From assembly GCA_013204985.1 (NCBI GenBank), contig JABMLG010000001.1, positions 678,574 to 742,573 on the forward strand: a stretch of DNA of 64,000 bases, read 5' to 3'. The notes beneath the pieces were generated by a model. The model was not told the origin of the DNA. It saw only the letters and a program-made list of their open reading frames with translations, and made no database searches. This DNA comes from Microbacteriaceae bacterium VKM Ac-2855. Its GTDB lineage: Bacteria > Actinomycetota > Actinomycetes > Actinomycetales > Microbacteriaceae. Positions 62,119 through 64,000 of this stretch are shown here, piece by piece. The number at the start of each line of letters is the position of its first letter. The stretch's first letter is position 1. Both the position numbers and the translations under genes were made by a program.

Positions 62119-62124
62119 AGCCTA
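62119..62124 (-). promoter_or_regulatory. Predicted -10 element of pgsA (leaderless)
   Basis: TAGGCT on the minus strand, exactly 6 nt before GTG 62112, the same hexamer and spacing as at 40820. Confidence 0.45.
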
Positions 62125-62133
62125 GGCCGGGCG

Positions 62134-63603
62134 CTACTTCTTGTCGCGCCATACCCGCTCGAAGGGCAGCCGCCACGCGTGCGGCGCGATCAACTGGTGG
62201 ATCGCGTTCGGCCCCCAGGAGCCCGGCGCGTACAGCCGCACGGGTGGCGGGTCCTGCAGCAACGGGGCCGACACCTCCCACAACCGCTCGATGCCCTCGG
62301 CTGTCGTGAACAGCGTGTGGTCGCCGCGCATCGCATCCAGGATCAGCCGCTCGTACGCCTCGAGCACATCGCCCGCGCGATCGGTCTCCTGGAGGGCGAA
62401 CTGCATGCTGAGCTTGTCGAGCCGCATACCCGGGCCGGGACGTTTGCCGTAGAACGACAGCGACACTTTGGAAGCGTCGGCGAGGTCGAAGGTGAGGTGG
62501 TCCGGGCCGTGTGCACCGACACCGGAACCCTGGGGGAACATGCTCTTCGGCGGTTCGCGGAAGGCGATCGAGATGATGCGCTGCCCCTCCGCCATCCGCT
62601 TGCCGGTGCGCAGATAGAACGGCACGCCCGCCCAGCGCCAGTTGTCGATCTCGCACTTGAGCGCCACGAAGGTATCGGTCTCGGAATCGGGGGCGACGCC
62701 GGGCTCCTCGCGGTAGCCGATGTATTGGCCGCGCACCACGTTCTCGGGATTGAGGGGGCGCATCGAGCGGAAGACCTTGTTCTTCTCCTCGCTGATGGCC
62801 TTCGGCTCCAGCGCCGTCGGGGGCTCCATCGCCATGAACGCCAGCACCTGGAAGAGATGCGTCACGACCATGTCCTTGTAGGCCCCGGTCGATTCGTAGA
62901 ACTCGGCGCGGCGGTCCAGCGTGAGCTTCTCGGGGATGTCGATCTGGACATGATCGATGAAGTTGCGGTTCCAGATCGGCTCGAACAGCCCGTTCGCGAA
63001 ACGGAACGCGAGGATGTTCTGAGCCGGCTCCTTGCCGAGGAAGTGGTCGATCCGGAAGATCTGGCTCTCGTCGAAGGTCTCGTGCAGTTCGGCGTTGAGG
63101 TGCATCGCCGAGTCGAGGTCGACGCCGAACGGCTTCTCCATGATGATGCGCGAGTGGTCGACGAGACCGGCCTCGGCCAGCATCTTCACGACCGAGAGCG
63201 CCGCCTTGGGGGGAACGCTCAAATAGTGCAGGCGTCGCGCGTCGGGGCCGAGCTTCTTCTCGGCGTCCTGCACCGCCTTCGCCAACGCTTTCGGCCCGGC
63301 CGATTGCGGCACGTAGCAGAGCTTCGAGGCGAAATCGTCCCACTGCGCCGGCGTCAGCGAACGGCTGCCGAATTCGTCGTACGCCAGCTTGGCGAACGCC
63401 CGGAAGGACTCGTCGTCGTGCTCCTCGAGCGAGGTTCCGACGATGCGCAGATCGGGGGCGAGGGAGGAGAGCGCGAGGTGCGCCATTCCTGGGATGAGTT
63501 TGCGCCGGGCCAGGTCGCCGACGGCCCCGAAGAGGACGACCACGTGCGGGGTCGCCTGCTCGGACTGCGCGGCGGAGCTGAAGGCTGCTGAGGACTCGGT
63601 CAC
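62134..63603 (-). CDS. zwf: Glucose-6-phosphate 1-dehydrogenase
   Basis: Oxidises glucose 6-phosphate with NADP, the entry to the pentose phosphate pathway. About 489 aa. NADP loop FGAVGDLARRKLIP, substrate/catalytic RIDHFLGKEPAQNIL (usual DHYLGKE with Phe for Tyr), EKPFG and ITRMG-free C-terminus typical of the family. The open frame extends to 63759, but the N-terminal part there has no family match. GTG 63603 (VTESSAAF) is the likeliest start, with a possible AATGAT -10 element 6 nt upstream. It is divergent from ppc. Confidence 0.93.
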   Translation of the reverse strand: MTESSAAFSSAAQSEQATPHVVVLFGAVGDLARRKLIPGMAHLALSSLAPDLRIVGTSLEEHDDESFRAFAKLAYDEFGSRSLTPAQWDDFASKLCYVPQSAGPKALAKAVQDAEKKLGPDARRLHYLSVPPKAALSVVKMLAEAGLVDHSRIIMEKPFGVDLDSAMHLNAELHETFDESQIFRIDHFLGKEPAQNILAFRFANGLFEPIWNRNFIDHVQIDIPEKLTLDRRAEFYESTGAYKDMVVTHLFQVLAFMAMEPPTALEPKAISEEKNKVFRSMRPLNPENVVRGQYIGYREEPGVAPDSETDTFVALKCEIDNWRWAGVPFYLRTGKRMAEGQRIISIAFREPPKSMFPQGSGVGAHGPDHLTFDLADASKVSLSFYGKRPGPGMRLDKLSMQFALQETDRAGDVLEAYERLILDAMRGDHTLFTTAEGIERLWEVSAPLLQDPPPVRLYAPGSWGPNAIHQLIAPHAWRLPFERVWRDKK

Positions 63604-63767
63604 GCTCCGATCATTCCAGTCGTTCGCGGCCGCATCCGAATCGAGGGAGAGGTCGTTACCTCTCGGAAACGTGAAGAACGCCGAAACGACGGGTAGCAGG
63701 CCCAACATCGGCACCGGAATGGTGACATCGAACGTCATGCCGTCACACGCCCGATACATCGCACGGA

Positions 63768-63773
63768 TAGGGT
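63768..63773 (+). promoter_or_regulatory. Predicted -10 element of ppc (leaderless)
   Basis: TAGGGT, then 7 nt, then GTG 63781. No ribosome binding site is present. Confidence 0.4.
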
Positions 63774-63780
63774 CTGTCAG

Positions 63781-64000
63781 GTGTCCACGAACTCCGCTGC
63801 CCCCACTGCGTCCGTTCCGCCCCGCGATCCGTCACTGGAGTCGCCCCAGCTCGACGAGTCGATCCGCTCCGACGTGCACCTCCTCGGAGAGCTGCTCGGC
63901 GAAGTGTTGCGCGAATCCGGTGAAGAGGGTCTCTACGAAGACGTCGAAAGACTGCGCGAGCTGACGATCCGAGCCTTCGAGAGCGCGCAGGCGGATGACA
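63781..64000 (+). CDS. ppc: Phosphoenolpyruvate carboxylase (partial, N-terminus)
   Basis: Carboxylates PEP to oxaloacetate, an anaplerotic reaction. Only the first 73 residues are inside the window. They contain the N-terminal family pattern SIRSDVHLLGELLGEVLRES followed by GLYEDVERLRELTIRAF. The preceding 26 residues are a Pro/Ser-rich lead. GTG 63781 fits the family start and has a TAGGGT element 7 nt upstream. Catalytic residues lie beyond the edge. The call is based on this N-terminal block alone, which is distinctive. Confidence 0.85.
   Translation, partial: MSTNSAAPTASVPPRDPSLESPQLDESIRSDVHLLGELLGEVLRESGEEGLYEDVERLRELTIRAFESAQADD

Overview
This 64 kb window is a high-GC chromosomal segment from an actinobacterium, most likely Microbacteriaceae and close to Microbacterium. 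The grounds are an actinobacterial bcc-aa3 respiratory locus (di-haem QcrC, three-helix QcrA, CtaF), mycothione reductase, DUF3043, DUF3040, Rv2175c-type and GarA/OdhI-type proteins, a dcw cluster without ftsA, and a MurE without the usual meso-DAP signature. Start codons are often GTG and sometimes TTG. Many genes have a TANNNT -10 hexamer 6-9 nt before the start codon and no Shine-Dalgarno sequence, the pattern of leaderless mRNAs. I see no tRNA, rRNA, CRISPR array or intact mobile element.

Layout. 1-2.7 kb: PTS-type dihydroxyacetone kinase (dhaL, cut by the window edge, and dhaK) and trpD, minus strand. 2.8-7.1 kb, plus: ctaE-qcrC-qcrA-qcrB. 7.1-7.95 kb: terminators, a wrecked IS21-type transposase remnant and a perfect 28-bp inverted repeat. 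7.95-11.6 kb, minus: ctaC-ctaD-ctaF and erpA. 11.7-13.7 kb: an M20 dipeptidase and a DUF3043 membrane protein, divergent with overlapping -10 elements. 13.8-20.2 kb, minus: dnaE, hisD, nrdR, pyrD. 20.35-40.04 kb, minus: the division and cell-wall (dcw) cluster mraZ-rsmH-ftsL-ftsI-murE-murF-mraY-murD-ftsW-murG-murC-ftsQ-ftsZ-yggS-sepF-yggT-divIVA-lspA-rluD. Many junctions overlap by 4 bp. mraZ carries a 10-bp-period triple repeat over its predicted promoter, and ftsZ has its own promoter.

40.3-44.5 kb: DUF3040 protein, polyprenyl diphosphate synthase, an Rv2175c-like DNA-binding protein and a PknL-like PASTA kinase, matching the idsA2/Rv2175c/pknL neighbourhood of mycobacteria. 44.5-46.1 kb: a DUF222/HNH protein with a probable 3' frameshift. 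46.2-49.4 kb, minus: ROK glucokinase, PlsC-type acyltransferase, class II DAHP synthase. 49.6-51.5 kb, plus: fadD. 51.7-58.4 kb, minus: pyruvate carboxylase, a MinD/ParA-like ATPase, mycothione reductase, peptide deformylase. 58.5-59.3 kb, plus: an orphan ParA-like ATPase. 59.3-59.6 kb: a 56-nt hairpin and a three-unit direct repeat. 59.6-62.1 kb, minus: pgsA, GarA/OdhI-like FHA protein, FtsR-like MerR regulator, second MerR regulator. 62.1-64 kb: zwf and, divergently, the start of ppc.

The window links peptidoglycan synthesis, septum assembly, aerobic respiration and central carbon metabolism. The signalling genes (PASTA kinase, its likely DNA-binding substrate, a GarA-type phosphoswitch, an FtsR-type regulator) plausibly tie division and TCA flux to cell-wall state. 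I found no clear undescribed multi-gene system. The most notable items are regulatory sites, leaderless starts, repeats, the scrambled IS21 remnant and the MurE motif change.
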